This document shows positions 34,632 to 43,107 of a stretch of 64,000 nucleotides of DNA, piece after piece (the stretch's first letter is position 1; each line of letters opens with the position of its first letter). This stretch comes from PLA3 sp964592235 (GTDB lineage: Bacteria; Planctomycetota; Phycisphaerae; UBA1845; UTPLA1). Below the pieces are notes generated by a model. The model was not told the DNA's origin and did no database searches. It worked only from the letters and a program-made list of their open reading frames with translations. The stretch lies in contig CAZQCF010000018.1 in assembly GCA_964592235.1 (NCBI GenBank), positions 1 to 64,000 on the forward strand, read 5' to 3'. The position numbers were made by a program, and so were the translations under genes.

Positions 34632-34895
34632 ATGAAGCGATTCGCAGCCATGATCGGTGGCATCCTGATCGCCTGCTCGGCGAGTGAGGTCATTGCCTGC
34701 GCGGTGTGCCAGGGCAATCGTGATTCGCAACTGGTCAAGGGTGCCGAGTCCGGTGTGTTGACCCTTGTTTTCGTGACGTACGGCCTTCTCCTGGGAATGG
34801 CCGGCCTCTGCACCATGTGGGCCTTGCGCGCCCGCCGGCTTCGGATTCAGGAGTCGGGTCAGAGCGATCATCACGCAGGGGGCGATTTGTCATGA
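34632..34895 (+). CDS. Small CAVCQGN-motif membrane protein
   Basis: 87 residues. A signal-like N-terminus is followed by CAVCQGN at about 23-29 and then one membrane helix (about 45-66) with a charged C-terminus. The CxxC just outside the membrane could bind copper or undergo disulfide exchange. Similar short CAVC proteins occur in oxidase clusters, but the function is unknown to me. It overlaps ctaA by ATGA. Confidence 0.6.
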   Translation: MKRFAAMIGGILIACSASEVIACAVCQGNRDSQLVKGAESGVLTLVFVTYGLLLGMAGLCTMWALRARRLRIQESGQSDHHAGGDLS

Positions 34896-35998
34896 CGCAC
34901 GCCTTGGTCGCTCCACCCGTCGCGACGTTTCGCCGCGATTTGCATCGCTATTGCGTTCTGCTCGCGCTGTGCGTTCTTGGCCTGATCGCAGCAGGCGGCA
35001 TGGTCACCAGCACCGGCAGCGGTCTCTCCGTGCCCGACTGGCCGACCAGTTATGGTCATAATATGTTCACGTTTCCGCCGTCGAAATGGACCGGCGGCAT
35101 TTTCTATGAACACACGCATCGGCTGATCGCCTCGACGGTGGGAATGCTCACGATCGGCCTGGCGGTCTGGATGTATCGGAGCGAAGCGCGTCGCTGGGTG
35201 CGACGGCTTTCCTATTTCGCGCTGGCGCTGGTGATTGTGCAGGGCATCCTCGGCGGGCTGACGGTGAAGTTCCTGCTGCCGACGCCGATCTCGGTTTTTC
35301 ACGGATGTCTCGCGCAGGCATTCTTGTGTGTCATCACGGCCCTGGCCGTGTTCACCTCGCGCCGGTGGATCGAGGGCGATGTCAGCAGGACGGCGACCGG
35401 ACGGCTGGCACGTGTGGATACGTCGCCTGCGTGGCCGCTACCGCGATTGGCCCTTGTGTGCGTCGCGGTGGTGTTCGTTCAACTCGTCGTCGGCGCGATC
35501 ATGCGGCATACGCAGAGCGGCCTGGCGGTGCCGGATTTTCCTCTCGCTTTCGGACGCGTGCTGCCCCCGCTGGATGACGCCAGCATCGCCGCGTACAACG
35601 AATCGCGCGTTTGGGATTATCAGTTGCCGGCCGTTTCGAAATCGCAGATTGTCTGGCATTTTTCGCACCGCGTTGGCGCGGTGCTCGTTTCGCTGGCCCT
35701 GGCTTCGGCCGCCGTGTTGGCAATTCGCCGGCACCGTGCTGTCGGCGCGATCGTCCGACCTGCCCTGGCGCTGCCTATTCTGTTGGTGATTCAGATTTCG
35801 CTCGGTGCGATGACGATCTGGTCGGGCAGACACCCGCTGCTGGCGACCGCGCACGTGGCGGTCGGCGCGGCGACGCTGGCAACGACCTTGGTGCTGGCGC
35901 TGTGGAGCCGACGCTTGTTGCAAGTGGTGCCCCGTTGCGCCGCCAGATCCGATGAGCGATTGAGCGCGCCGGTCGCCGTCGCGGGGGTGCGGTCATGA
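34892..35998 (+). CDS. ctaA: Heme A synthase
   Basis: 368 residues with about eight membrane helices. Conserved COX15/CtaA segments are visible: GGMVTSTGSGLSVPDWPTSYG, FYEHTHRLIAS, GGLTVKFLLP with FHGCLAQAFL, MRHTQSGLAVPDFPLAFG, and WHFSHRVGAVLV, holding the heme-ligand histidines of both halves. It oxidises heme O to heme A for the aa3 oxidase. The ATG at 34892 overlaps the previous stop. A Cys pair typical of Bacillus CtaA is not evident. Confidence 0.9.
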   Translation: MTHALVAPPVATFRRDLHRYCVLLALCVLGLIAAGGMVTSTGSGLSVPDWPTSYGHNMFTFPPSKWTGGIFYEHTHRLIASTVGMLTIGLAVWMYRSEARRWVRRLSYFALALVIVQGILGGLTVKFLLPTPISVFHGCLAQAFLCVITALAVFTSRRWIEGDVSRTATGRLARVDTSPAWPLPRLALVCVAVVFVQLVVGAIMRHTQSGLAVPDFPLAFGRVLPPLDDASIAAYNESRVWDYQLPAVSKSQIVWHFSHRVGAVLVSLALASAAVLAIRRHRAVGAIVRPALALPILLVIQISLGAMTIWSGRHPLLATAHVAVGAATLATTLVLALWSRRLLQVVPRCAARSDERLSAPVAVAGVRS

Positions 35999-36939
35999 AG
36001 AGATTGCTGAAGCATCCCGAGCATTCCGGTGGGGGGCCGGCCGCGGCTGTTCCCGTGGAGGCATCGCTCGGCGCGGTGCTCCGCCGTCGCGTGGCGGATT
36101 TTTGCGAACTGGCCAAGTTGCGCATCAGCGTCCTCGTCCTGCTCGTGACGGCGATCGGCTTTTGCGTCGCCGCGCCGGGGCCGATCAACGTGGCGCAACT
36201 CATTCACACGCTGCTCGGCACCGGACTGGTCGCTATTGCCGCGAACACGCTCAATCAAGTCTGGGAGCGGCGGTTTGACGCGATGATGCTTCGCACCCGA
36301 AACCGGCCGATTCCCAGCGGTCGCCTGTCGCCGTGGGAAGGAGTTCTCTTCGGCGTGTCGTGCGGCGTCACGGGGACGGCGTATCTCTGGCTGCTGGCTT
36401 CACCGCCGGCGGCTTCCCTGGCCGCGGTAACGTTTCTCTTGTATGTTTTTGTCTACACGCCTCTCAAGCGCCGCACCGTACACAACACCCTGGTCGGAGC
36501 GGTGCCGGGCGCCTTGCCGCCGGTCATTGGCTACGCCGCGGCGACCGGCCGCATCGATGCCGTCGCGCTCATGCTCTTTGGGATTGTGTTTGTGTGGCAG
36601 TTGCCGCACTTCTTCGCCATCGCCTGGATGTACCGCGAAGACTATGCCCGTGGGGGTTTTCGAATGCTGTCCGTGGTTGATCCGACCGGCCGCGCGACTC
36701 GCCGACAGACGCTTGCCTACACGGCGCTGCTGATCGCCGTCAGCCTCGCGCCCGCGGTTGGTGGGTTTGCCGGTCCGGCGTTCGCCATCGGTGCGGCCGC
36801 GCTCGGCGCTGCGCTCTTCGCAGTGGCCTGGCAGATGGCCGATCAGTTGTCCGCCGTCACGGCCCGGCGAATGCTGCTGGCGACGGTCGTTTATCTCCCC
36901 GCAGTGATGCTGCTGCTTCTGATGTACCGATCGACGTGA
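35995..36939 (+). CDS. ctaB: Protoheme IX farnesyltransferase (heme O synthase)
   Basis: 314 residues, overlapping ctaA by 4 bases. It is a UbiA-superfamily prenyltransferase: NTLNQVWERRFDAMMLRTRNRPIPSGR is the first Asp-rich prenyl-diphosphate site, YTPLKRRT and WQLPHFFAIAWMYREDY are COX10/CtaB signatures. Seven to nine membrane helices. It converts heme B to heme O, the substrate of CtaA. Confidence 0.92.
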   Translation: MKRLLKHPEHSGGGPAAAVPVEASLGAVLRRRVADFCELAKLRISVLVLLVTAIGFCVAAPGPINVAQLIHTLLGTGLVAIAANTLNQVWERRFDAMMLRTRNRPIPSGRLSPWEGVLFGVSCGVTGTAYLWLLASPPAASLAAVTFLLYVFVYTPLKRRTVHNTLVGAVPGALPPVIGYAAATGRIDAVALMLFGIVFVWQLPHFFAIAWMYREDYARGGFRMLSVVDPTGRATRRQTLAYTALLIAVSLAPAVGGFAGPAFAIGAAALGAALFAVAWQMADQLSAVTARRMLLATVVYLPAVMLLLLMYRST

Positions 36940-37886
36940 CTCCGGCTGTCCAGCTTGAAGAGCTTTCCTTTCGATACGGCGAGCGCGAGGCGCTGGCTGG
37001 CGTTTCGCTGACCGTTGAGCCCGGTGAGTGTTTCGGCCTGCTCGGTCCCAACGGCAGCGGCAAGAGCACACTCTTTCGCATTCTTTCGACGCTGCTTCCG
37101 CCTCGGCGCGGCCGGGCGCTGGTTTGCGGCTACGATGTTTCAACCGATCGAGCTCTTGTTCGCAGGCGAATCGGCGTGGTATTTCAGTCGCCCAGTCTCG
37201 ATTTGCATCTGACGGGCCGCGAAAACCTTCGCTGTGCGGGCAAACTGTACGGGATGAGTGGATCGGCGCTGGCGTCGCGCATCGACCAGTGTTTGGAGTG
37301 GTTTGGCGTGCGCGATCGCGCGGACGAGCTGGTCAAATCGCTCTCGGGCGGGCTACGGCGACGGGTGGAAATCGCGAAATGCCTGTTGCATGCGCCGGCC
37401 GTTCTCCTGCTTGACGAGCCCAGTACCGGCCTGGACCCGTCGGCGCGTCGCGAGATGTGGCCATACCTCGATCGGGTGCGGGAGCAAAGCGGGACGACTG
37501 TGCTGCTTACTACGCATCATCTCGACGAAGCGGATCGGTGCGGCCGACTCGCGATTCTCGACCGCGGGCGGGTCGTCGCATTGGGAACGCCGGATGCGCT
37601 GAAGCAGCACGTCGGCCGCGCGTGCATCACGATTGACGCGGAAGACGCAGCGATGTTGCGAGACCGCCTGAACGAGCAACTGGGAATGGAACCGTCGCTT
37701 GTGGGGCGGCGACTTCGTATTGAGTGTGTGAACGGCCCGGCAATTCTCGGCGACGTGGCCCGCGCCTGTGGCGGCGCAGCGCGATCCATCACGCTTGGAC
37801 CTGCAACGTTAGAAGATGTCTTTATTCACGAAACCGGACGGCCATTTGAGGGTGATTCGTCTGATCGGGAGCTGGGCGATGTCTGA
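36936..37886 (+). CDS. ABC transporter ATP-binding protein
   Basis: 316 residues from a GTG overlapping the ctaB stop. Walker A GPNGSGKST, Q-loop VFQSPSLD, signature LSGGLRRR, Walker B LLLDEPSTGLDP and the switch His (TTHHLDEAD) are all present. The C-terminal extension of about 90 residues is like DrrA/NatA exporters. It pairs with the ABC-2 permease that overlaps its end. Position inside the heme A and SCO genes suggests a role in oxidase assembly or metal/heme handling, but this is inference. Confidence 0.87.
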   Translation: MTPAVQLEELSFRYGEREALAGVSLTVEPGECFGLLGPNGSGKSTLFRILSTLLPPRRGRALVCGYDVSTDRALVRRRIGVVFQSPSLDLHLTGRENLRCAGKLYGMSGSALASRIDQCLEWFGVRDRADELVKSLSGGLRRRVEIAKCLLHAPAVLLLDEPSTGLDPSARREMWPYLDRVREQSGTTVLLTTHHLDEADRCGRLAILDRGRVVALGTPDALKQHVGRACITIDAEDAAMLRDRLNEQLGMEPSLVGRRLRIECVNGPAILGDVARACGGAARSITLGPATLEDVFIHETGRPFEGDSSDRELGDV

Positions 37887-38697
37887 CGGGGTGGCCATAC
37901 ACAATGAGTCGTTTCGACTGGCGTGTGCCGCGCTGTGGCGCCGCGAAGTGGTTCGCTTTCTTCGTCAGCGCAGCCGCGTGATCGGCGCGCTGGGCACGCC
38001 GCTGGTTTTCTGGATCATTCTCGGCGCGGGGCTGGGGCGGAGTTTGTCCGTCCCCGGCGTCGATTCGATGACGTACCTGGAGTTTTCGTTTCCTGCGGCG
38101 CTTTTAACGATCCTGATGTTCACCGCGATTTTCTCAACCTTTTCCATCATCGAGGATCGTCATGCGGGCTTCATGCAGGGGGTGGTCGTGTCGCCCGCGC
38201 CCCGTCATGCCATTGCCCTCGGCAAAGTCAGCGGCGGCGTCACGCTGGCGGTGGGGCAGGCGACCCTGTTTCTCGCGCTGGCTCCCGCGGCTGGAATCGC
38301 GCTCGATCTGCCGCGCATCACTGCGACGCTTGCGTCGCTGACGCTTGCGGCCTTCGCGCTGACCAGTTTCGGGGCGTGGCTGGCCTGGCGGATGGAATCG
38401 ACGCAGGGCTTCCACGCCGTGATGAATCTGCTGCTGATGCCGATGCTCGTTTTGTCCGGCGGGTTCTTTCCCGCGGGTGGATCGGCGGGCTGGCTCCGCG
38501 CGGCGATGGCGGCGAATCCATTGAGCTATTGCGTCGCGTTGCTTCGTACGAGCCTCTATCTCGGCAGCGACATGCCGCACACTGCGCCGCCGGGAGGAGT
38601 GGGCCTATCCATGGGGATATGCGCCGGGTTTGCCGCTATCATGTTTCTCCTGTTCACGCGCGCTGTGTCCCGCGATGCGGCGGCGGCCGTGACTTGA
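37879..38697 (+). CDS. ABC-2 type permease
   Basis: 272 residues starting at the ATG at 37879, 8 bases inside the ATPase gene. Six membrane helices are predicted, with an ABC-2 signature region (HAGFMQGVVVSPAPRHAIALGK) and LLMPMLVLSGGFFPAGG before helix 5. It forms an exporter with the preceding ATPase. The substrate is unknown. Its stop overlaps the SCO1 start (TGATG). Confidence 0.8.
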   Translation: MSDGVAIHNESFRLACAALWRREVVRFLRQRSRVIGALGTPLVFWIILGAGLGRSLSVPGVDSMTYLEFSFPAALLTILMFTAIFSTFSIIEDRHAGFMQGVVVSPAPRHAIALGKVSGGVTLAVGQATLFLALAPAAGIALDLPRITATLASLTLAAFALTSFGAWLAWRMESTQGFHAVMNLLLMPMLVLSGGFFPAGGSAGWLRAAMAANPLSYCVALLRTSLYLGSDMPHTAPPGGVGLSMGICAGFAAIMFLLFTRAVSRDAAAAVT

Positions 38698-39458
38698 TGA
38701 GTGATTCGCCCATGAACACCGAGACGACGACGCCATCGCCGATGCAATCCGTCCACGACTCGCCCCCGACGCGACGGTTCTGGCTGCTGATGGCTGTCTC
38801 GCTGATTGGCGTCGGCGCCGTGGCGTATCTCCAGTTTACGCGCGTGGATCGCGCCCGACGCGGCATGGGGCTGGCGCTGGGCGAGCCATCCCGCCTGCCG
38901 GTCATGGCGGAACTTCCCGACTTCTCCCTGACCGAGCGCAGCGGCCAACCGCTCTCACTGAAGGATCTTCGCGGCAAAGTCTGGGTCGCCGATTTTGTTT
39001 TCACCTATTGCGGCGGGCCGTGCCCCATCATGACCCATCGGATGCGCCAGCTGCAGGACATCCTCCTGCGCGATCGCATGGAAAAAGTGGTGTGCGTGTC
39101 CATCAGCGTCGATCCGCAGCGCGACACGCCCGCGGTACTACGCGATTACGCCGCCAAACACAGCGCCTCGCCAACCCGCTGGCAGTTTCTCACGGGCGAC
39201 GAGAAAGCCATCCGAAGCCTGGCGCTGGATGGCTTCAAGCTGGCGGTCGAAGAGGGCACGCCGGCCGAGGGCCCGCTGCATTCGTCGCGATTCGTGTTGG
39301 TCGACCGCGCCGGCCGCATTCGCGGCTACTACCGCGCGCTCTCGGCCGAAGAGGAGGAGGACCTCCTTCACGTCGATCCGGACGCAGGGATGCCGAAAGA
39401 TGAATTGAATCGCCTGCTGGCAGACATCCAGTCGCTCATTCGCGAGGGGGGCCGTTGA
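38697..39458 (+). CDS. SCO1/SenC copper chaperone for cytochrome oxidase
   Basis: 253 residues. One N-terminal membrane helix (about 28-46) anchors a thioredoxin-fold domain on the outer side. The copper-binding CGGPC (Cys105 and Cys109 in TYCGGPCPIMT) and the distal His195 (HSSRFVLVD) are present, as is the SISVDPQRDTP segment of SCO proteins. It delivers copper to, or reduces, the CuA site of CoxB. It fits with the aa3 oxidase genes upstream. Confidence 0.92.
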   Translation: MSDSPMNTETTTPSPMQSVHDSPPTRRFWLLMAVSLIGVGAVAYLQFTRVDRARRGMGLALGEPSRLPVMAELPDFSLTERSGQPLSLKDLRGKVWVADFVFTYCGGPCPIMTHRMRQLQDILLRDRMEKVVCVSISVDPQRDTPAVLRDYAAKHSASPTRWQFLTGDEKAIRSLALDGFKLAVEEGTPAEGPLHSSRFVLVDRAGRIRGYYRALSAEEEEDLLHVDPDAGMPKDELNRLLADIQSLIREGGR

Positions 39459-39910
39459 GCATCCACGTCTTGCCGCATGTCAATGCGTCGCTGAACGCGC
39501 TGGCGACCGTCTTGCTCATCACGGGATTCGTCTTCATCCGTCGCAAGCGAATCGCCGCCCATCGCGCCTGCATGATCGCGACGTTCTGCACGAGCGTGCT
39601 CTTTCTCGCGTGCTATTTGACGTATCACACCGCGAGGCAGGCGAAGGAAGGCGTCGGCCATACAAAGTTCACAGGGGAGGGCGCGGCAGCGACCGTCTAT
39701 TACGGGATGCTGATTTCGCACGTGGTGCTGGCGGCGGCGGTGCCTGTTCTGGCGATCATCACGCTTCGACGCGGCTTGCGCGGCGAAGTGGAGCGGCATC
39801 GTCGCATCGCGCGATGGACCTTTCCGATCTGGCTGTACGTGTCGATTACCGGGGTGCTCGTTTACCTGATGCTTTACCACTGGTACGCGCCCGCGCGGGT
39901 TTCGGCTTAG
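39455..39910 (+). CDS. DUF420 membrane protein
   Basis: 151 residues from a TTG that overlaps the SCO1 stop. Four membrane helices and conserved His residues (LPHVNASLNALATVLL, AHRACMIATF, ISHVVLAA) match DUF420, which is regularly found with SCO1 and oxidase genes and is thought to help assembly. The last 65 bases overlap the convergent nth gene. Confidence 0.85.
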   Translation: MSIHVLPHVNASLNALATVLLITGFVFIRRKRIAAHRACMIATFCTSVLFLACYLTYHTARQAKEGVGHTKFTGEGAAATVYYGMLISHVVLAAAVPVLAIITLRRGLRGEVERHRRIARWTFPIWLYVSITGVLVYLMLYHWYAPARVSA

Positions 39911-40673
39911 CACGGGCGGCGCGCGAGGTGCCGGCGACGCGTTTGGACGCAGGCTTTCTGCCTTGCGAGGCACCAACTCGCGCGGCTGGCTTGCCGTCGA
40001 ACGAAAACGCCGATGGACAGATATTCGACAGTGTGCATTGATCGCACGCCGGTTTGCGCGCGGCGCACACCTTGCGGCCGTGCCAGATCAGTGCGTGGCC
40101 GACAAAGGTCCACTCGTCGCGCGGTAGGACTACCATCAAGTCCTGCTCAATCTTCACAGCGTCTTTGTCGTCGCGCGAGCGCCACGTGAGACCGAGCCTG
40201 TGAGACAATCGGCCGATGTGCGTATCGACGACGACGCCCTCGTTCTTCTTGAACCAGGTCCCGAGGATGACGTTGGCGGTCTTGCGCGCAACGCCGGGCA
40301 GTTGGAGCAAATCGTCCATAGTCGCCGGAACTTCGCCGTTGAAGCGATCGCAGATAACACGAGCCGCGCCGATGAGGTTCTTCGCCTTGTTTCGGAAGAA
40401 CCCGGTCGAGCGAATGATCGCCTCCACGTCGGACGGATTCGCCGCCGCCAATTCGCGAGCGGTCGGATAGCGTGCGAAGAGTGCTGGCGTGACCATGTTG
40501 ACGCGTTCGTCGGTGCATTGCGCCGAGAGGATTGTCGCCACGAGAAGCTTCAGCGCGCTGTCGTGTTCGAGCGCGCAGTCCGCCTCGGGGTACAACTTGT
40601 GCAGTCGGCGGGTAACCTCCGCCGCGCGTTTCACCCGTTCTTGCGGCGATTCTCTGATCTTGCGAGGTTTCAT
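39846..40673 (-). CDS. nth: Endonuclease III
   Basis: 275 residues. The helix-hairpin-helix with catalytic Lys (LPGVARKTANVIL), the catalytic Asp (VVDTHIGRLSHR), and the [4Fe-4S] loop C-x6-C-x2-C-x5-C (CAARKPACDQCTLSNIC) are present. It removes oxidised pyrimidines and cleaves abasic sites. A basic Ala/Lys/Arg-rich tail of about 45 residues follows the cluster loop and is unusual. That tail is antisense to the 3' end of the DUF420 gene. The start overlaps the upstream membrane gene by 4 bases. Confidence 0.92.
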   Translation of the reverse strand: MKPRKIRESPQERVKRAAEVTRRLHKLYPEADCALEHDSALKLLVATILSAQCTDERVNMVTPALFARYPTARELAAANPSDVEAIIRSTGFFRNKAKNLIGAARVICDRFNGEVPATMDDLLQLPGVARKTANVILGTWFKKNEGVVVDTHIGRLSHRLGLTWRSRDDKDAVKIEQDLMVVLPRDEWTFVGHALIWHGRKVCAARKPACDQCTLSNICPSAFSFDGKPAARVGASQGRKPASKRVAGTSRAARAKPKPARARTSGKASGKRAPR

Positions 40674-41170
40674 GCCTGGGCTTCCCGCCCGCCTCGGTAC
40701 GCGGCGATTTCGAGTGTCAGCGCGAGCACGATCATCAGGTTCGCCTGCGCCAGTCGAACGGCCGTCGCGTGGTAGGAATCGAACGCCGCTTTGATCTTCG
40801 CATCTGTATCGGCGTCGGCCACGTCGCCCTGCATGGATTCGATTCGCGGGGTCATGACGCCGGCGTTGTATGCGAGAATGGTGCAGGCCGCAGCCACGAG
40901 CCCCGCGCGAACCCAGTCGCGCCGCCGCCGCGATCGGCTCATCACACGGGCGATCGCCCATGCGGCAACCGGTACGGCGCACACGATTTGCACCTTGTCA
41001 AAACGCTTGAAATTAGTCGCCATCACGCGCCCGGCGATCACGTTGGGTTGCGAAACCCCCGTTGTACGCATCACAGAAAAGGTCGTCTGCGCGACAATGG
41101 CTATCAGAAGCATGCCGCCCAGCCAACACCCTGCAGCCGAGCACGCCATCGCCTGAAACCATCGACTCAT
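40670..41170 (-). CDS. DUF4149-like four-helix membrane protein
   Basis: 166 residues with four hydrophobic helices. The segments GCWLGGMLLIAIVAQTTF, AGRVMATNFKRFD and MTPRIESMQGD resemble DUF4149 proteins, whose function is unknown. It is the middle gene of the moaX - this gene - nth minus-strand operon, with 4-base overlaps on both sides. Confidence 0.65.
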   Translation of the reverse strand: MSRWFQAMACSAAGCWLGGMLLIAIVAQTTFSVMRTTGVSQPNVIAGRVMATNFKRFDKVQIVCAVPVAAWAIARVMSRSRRRRDWVRAGLVAAACTILAYNAGVMTPRIESMQGDVADADTDAKIKAAFDSYHATAVRLAQANLMIVLALTLEIAAYRGGREAQA

Positions 41171-41838
41171 GCCTGCGGCTCCACCCACGACGCGGACCCG
41201 TCGGCCCAGATATCCTTCTTCCAGATGGGCACATCGACCTTCACCGTGTCGACGATCCATCGGCAACTGTCGAACGATTCCGAACGGTGCTCCGACCAGG
41301 TCGCAACGAGGATGGACGCTTCGCCCAATTCGACGCGATCGAGTCGATGCACAATGACGGCCTCCAGCAAATCGAACTTGGCGATGGCGCGATCGCGCAC
41401 AGCCTTCATCTGTTCGAACGCCATTTCCTCGTACGCCGAGTAATCCAGTGCTGTGAGCGATCGCCCATCTCGCTGTTCGGGACGGACCATTCCAAGAAAC
41501 ACGCAGGCCGCTCCGGCACCGCGCGGCGCCAGTTCTGAAAGAAGCGATGCCGAGTCAATCTGCCCGCGAGTCAGTCTCACCTGCGACGACGGTGCTCCGC
41601 CGGAAACGGGCGGGATCACCGCGACCTCATCGCCGTCTTGCAACACATGATCCAGCGCGACGTAGTGCCGATTTACCGCGAGGCGCAGGCCGATCGACTG
41701 CCCCAGCCTCGGGAATTGCATAGCGAGCTTTCCAGCGAGGGAGCCGACGGTCTCACCGGTCTCCAATGCAATGACCTCGGAATCCCGATCGGCCAAGGTA
41801 CGCGCCGGTCCGAAGAATCGAACAGTGACAGTGCCCAT
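41167..41838 (-). CDS. MoaD-MoaE fusion, molybdopterin synthase
   Basis: 223 residues. Residues 1-81 are a MoaD ubiquitin-like domain ending in PPVSGG (Gly80-Gly81); residues about 85-223 are MoaE (FLGMVRPEQRDGRSLTALDYSAYEEMA, VIVHRLDRVELGEASI, PIWKKDIW with catalytic Lys). MoaD normally needs a free C-terminal Gly to become a thiocarboxylate, so the fusion must be cleaved after Gly81, as shown for mycobacterial MoaX. The product converts precursor Z to molybdopterin. No other moa gene is in the window. Confidence 0.88.
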   Translation of the reverse strand: MGTVTVRFFGPARTLADRDSEVIALETGETVGSLAGKLAMQFPRLGQSIGLRLAVNRHYVALDHVLQDGDEVAVIPPVSGGAPSSQVRLTRGQIDSASLLSELAPRGAGAACVFLGMVRPEQRDGRSLTALDYSAYEEMAFEQMKAVRDRAIAKFDLLEAVIVHRLDRVELGEASILVATWSEHRSESFDSCRWIVDTVKVDVPIWKKDIWADGSASWVEPQA

Positions 41839-41895
41839 GCGTGAGGTTTACCGCGCGCAATGCGATGCGTCCAGTTGAGCCGTGAATCGCCCGCG

Positions 41896-42942
41896 TCAGG
41901 CCGAGGCACCATCGAGCGTGATGCGGTCCGCATGCGCTCGCAACCAGCGGACCTTTCGCAGCATGACGGTGAGAAATGCAAAAGCGTCCAGCCCCGCGAA
42001 CGTGCCGGTCTTCAGAATCGGCGGAATCGCCTGTGCGATCAGGGCTTCTTGCATAAGATACGGCGTGGCCTTCAACTCGGCCTGCGAAAGGACGTTGATC
42101 TCGTCGTATCCCGACAGGAATCGCCGTGCCCGCTCGTCGTCCGCGCGCTCCACCCAGGTCGACAGGTCCCGCCCGCCGGTAATCAGCGAGAATTGCAAAC
42201 AGCCGTTCGCGACGTCCGTGACGCGCGGCCGAATCCGTGCCGCGTCGTAATCGATCACCCCCACAACGTGCCCATCGCGAAAGATCATGTTCCCCGGATG
42301 CCAGTCGGAGTGAACGATTTGCAACTCCCACTGATTCAGACCGAGATCGTTCACGAACTGCGCCGCCGAAGCATAGGCCTGACTCAACTCCAGAATCGTC
42401 CGCGTGACCTCTAACGCCCGGCCCTTCGCCGAGGGCGATTTCATGACGACTTCTTCGACGCGGCTGAATGCTTCGTAAACCGACTTCGCATCGTGATAGT
42501 GGCCGCGGGGCGGCTCATACTGGGACTCAAAATCGTGTACCAGTTTGTGATACAGACCTAGAATTTTTCCGGCCTCGAACGTCGAACCCGCTTGTCCGTC
42601 GTAAGGCCCGCCTTCGATGAATTCGAATACCTCGTAAATGGACTCGCCGACTTTCAACATCGACACGTTGTCCTTGCGTGTGCCGATCAGGTGGGGCAGG
42701 GGAAAGTTCTTGCTGGCAAGGTAGGCCTGCAACTCATGCGAGAAAGCGACGCGGAACAGGTCCTTCTCCACGCGCGGCCGACGCTTGAGCAAGTAGCGCC
42801 CGCGATCGGTATGCACCACGGCCTTGGGCGCCGCGTGCGAACCGCGCGGAAAGTCCGTCACGTTCAGCACGATGCCCAAATCGTAATTACTCAAGACGAC
42901 GGCCAATTCCTGCGAATTGAACGTCTCGCGTGGATGCGTCAT
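41896..42942 (-). CDS. APH/CotS-like phosphotransferase
   Basis: 348 residues of the protein-kinase-like phosphotransferase fold. Visible are an ATP-binding Lys region (GRYLLKRRPR), VFEFIEGGPYDG, the catalytic HSDWHPGNMIF and the metal-binding DYDAARI. It is closest in layout to homoserine kinase/CotS/choline kinase-type proteins; the substrate is unknown. An adjacent GTG at 42945 is an alternative start. The gene lies upstream of the moaX operon, 57 bases apart. Confidence 0.78.
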   Translation of the reverse strand: MTHPRETFNSQELAVVLSNYDLGIVLNVTDFPRGSHAAPKAVVHTDRGRYLLKRRPRVEKDLFRVAFSHELQAYLASKNFPLPHLIGTRKDNVSMLKVGESIYEVFEFIEGGPYDGQAGSTFEAGKILGLYHKLVHDFESQYEPPRGHYHDAKSVYEAFSRVEEVVMKSPSAKGRALEVTRTILELSQAYASAAQFVNDLGLNQWELQIVHSDWHPGNMIFRDGHVVGVIDYDAARIRPRVTDVANGCLQFSLITGGRDLSTWVERADDERARRFLSGYDEINVLSQAELKATPYLMQEALIAQAIPPILKTGTFAGLDAFAFLTVMLRKVRWLRAHADRITLDGASA

Positions 42943-43107
42943 CACCGCTCCAGGCCGGTTGTACTGCCCGCAGTTCTCTCCTTCCTAGTTTACGCCGGAT
43001 CGAATGGCGGCGTCAGCGCCCAAGCGCCGGATTTGACGCCGTACGCTGCAACCGGGATAGTGGCTGGATCGCAGGAATGAACCGCGTTGCACGATGGAGG
43101 CAATAGA

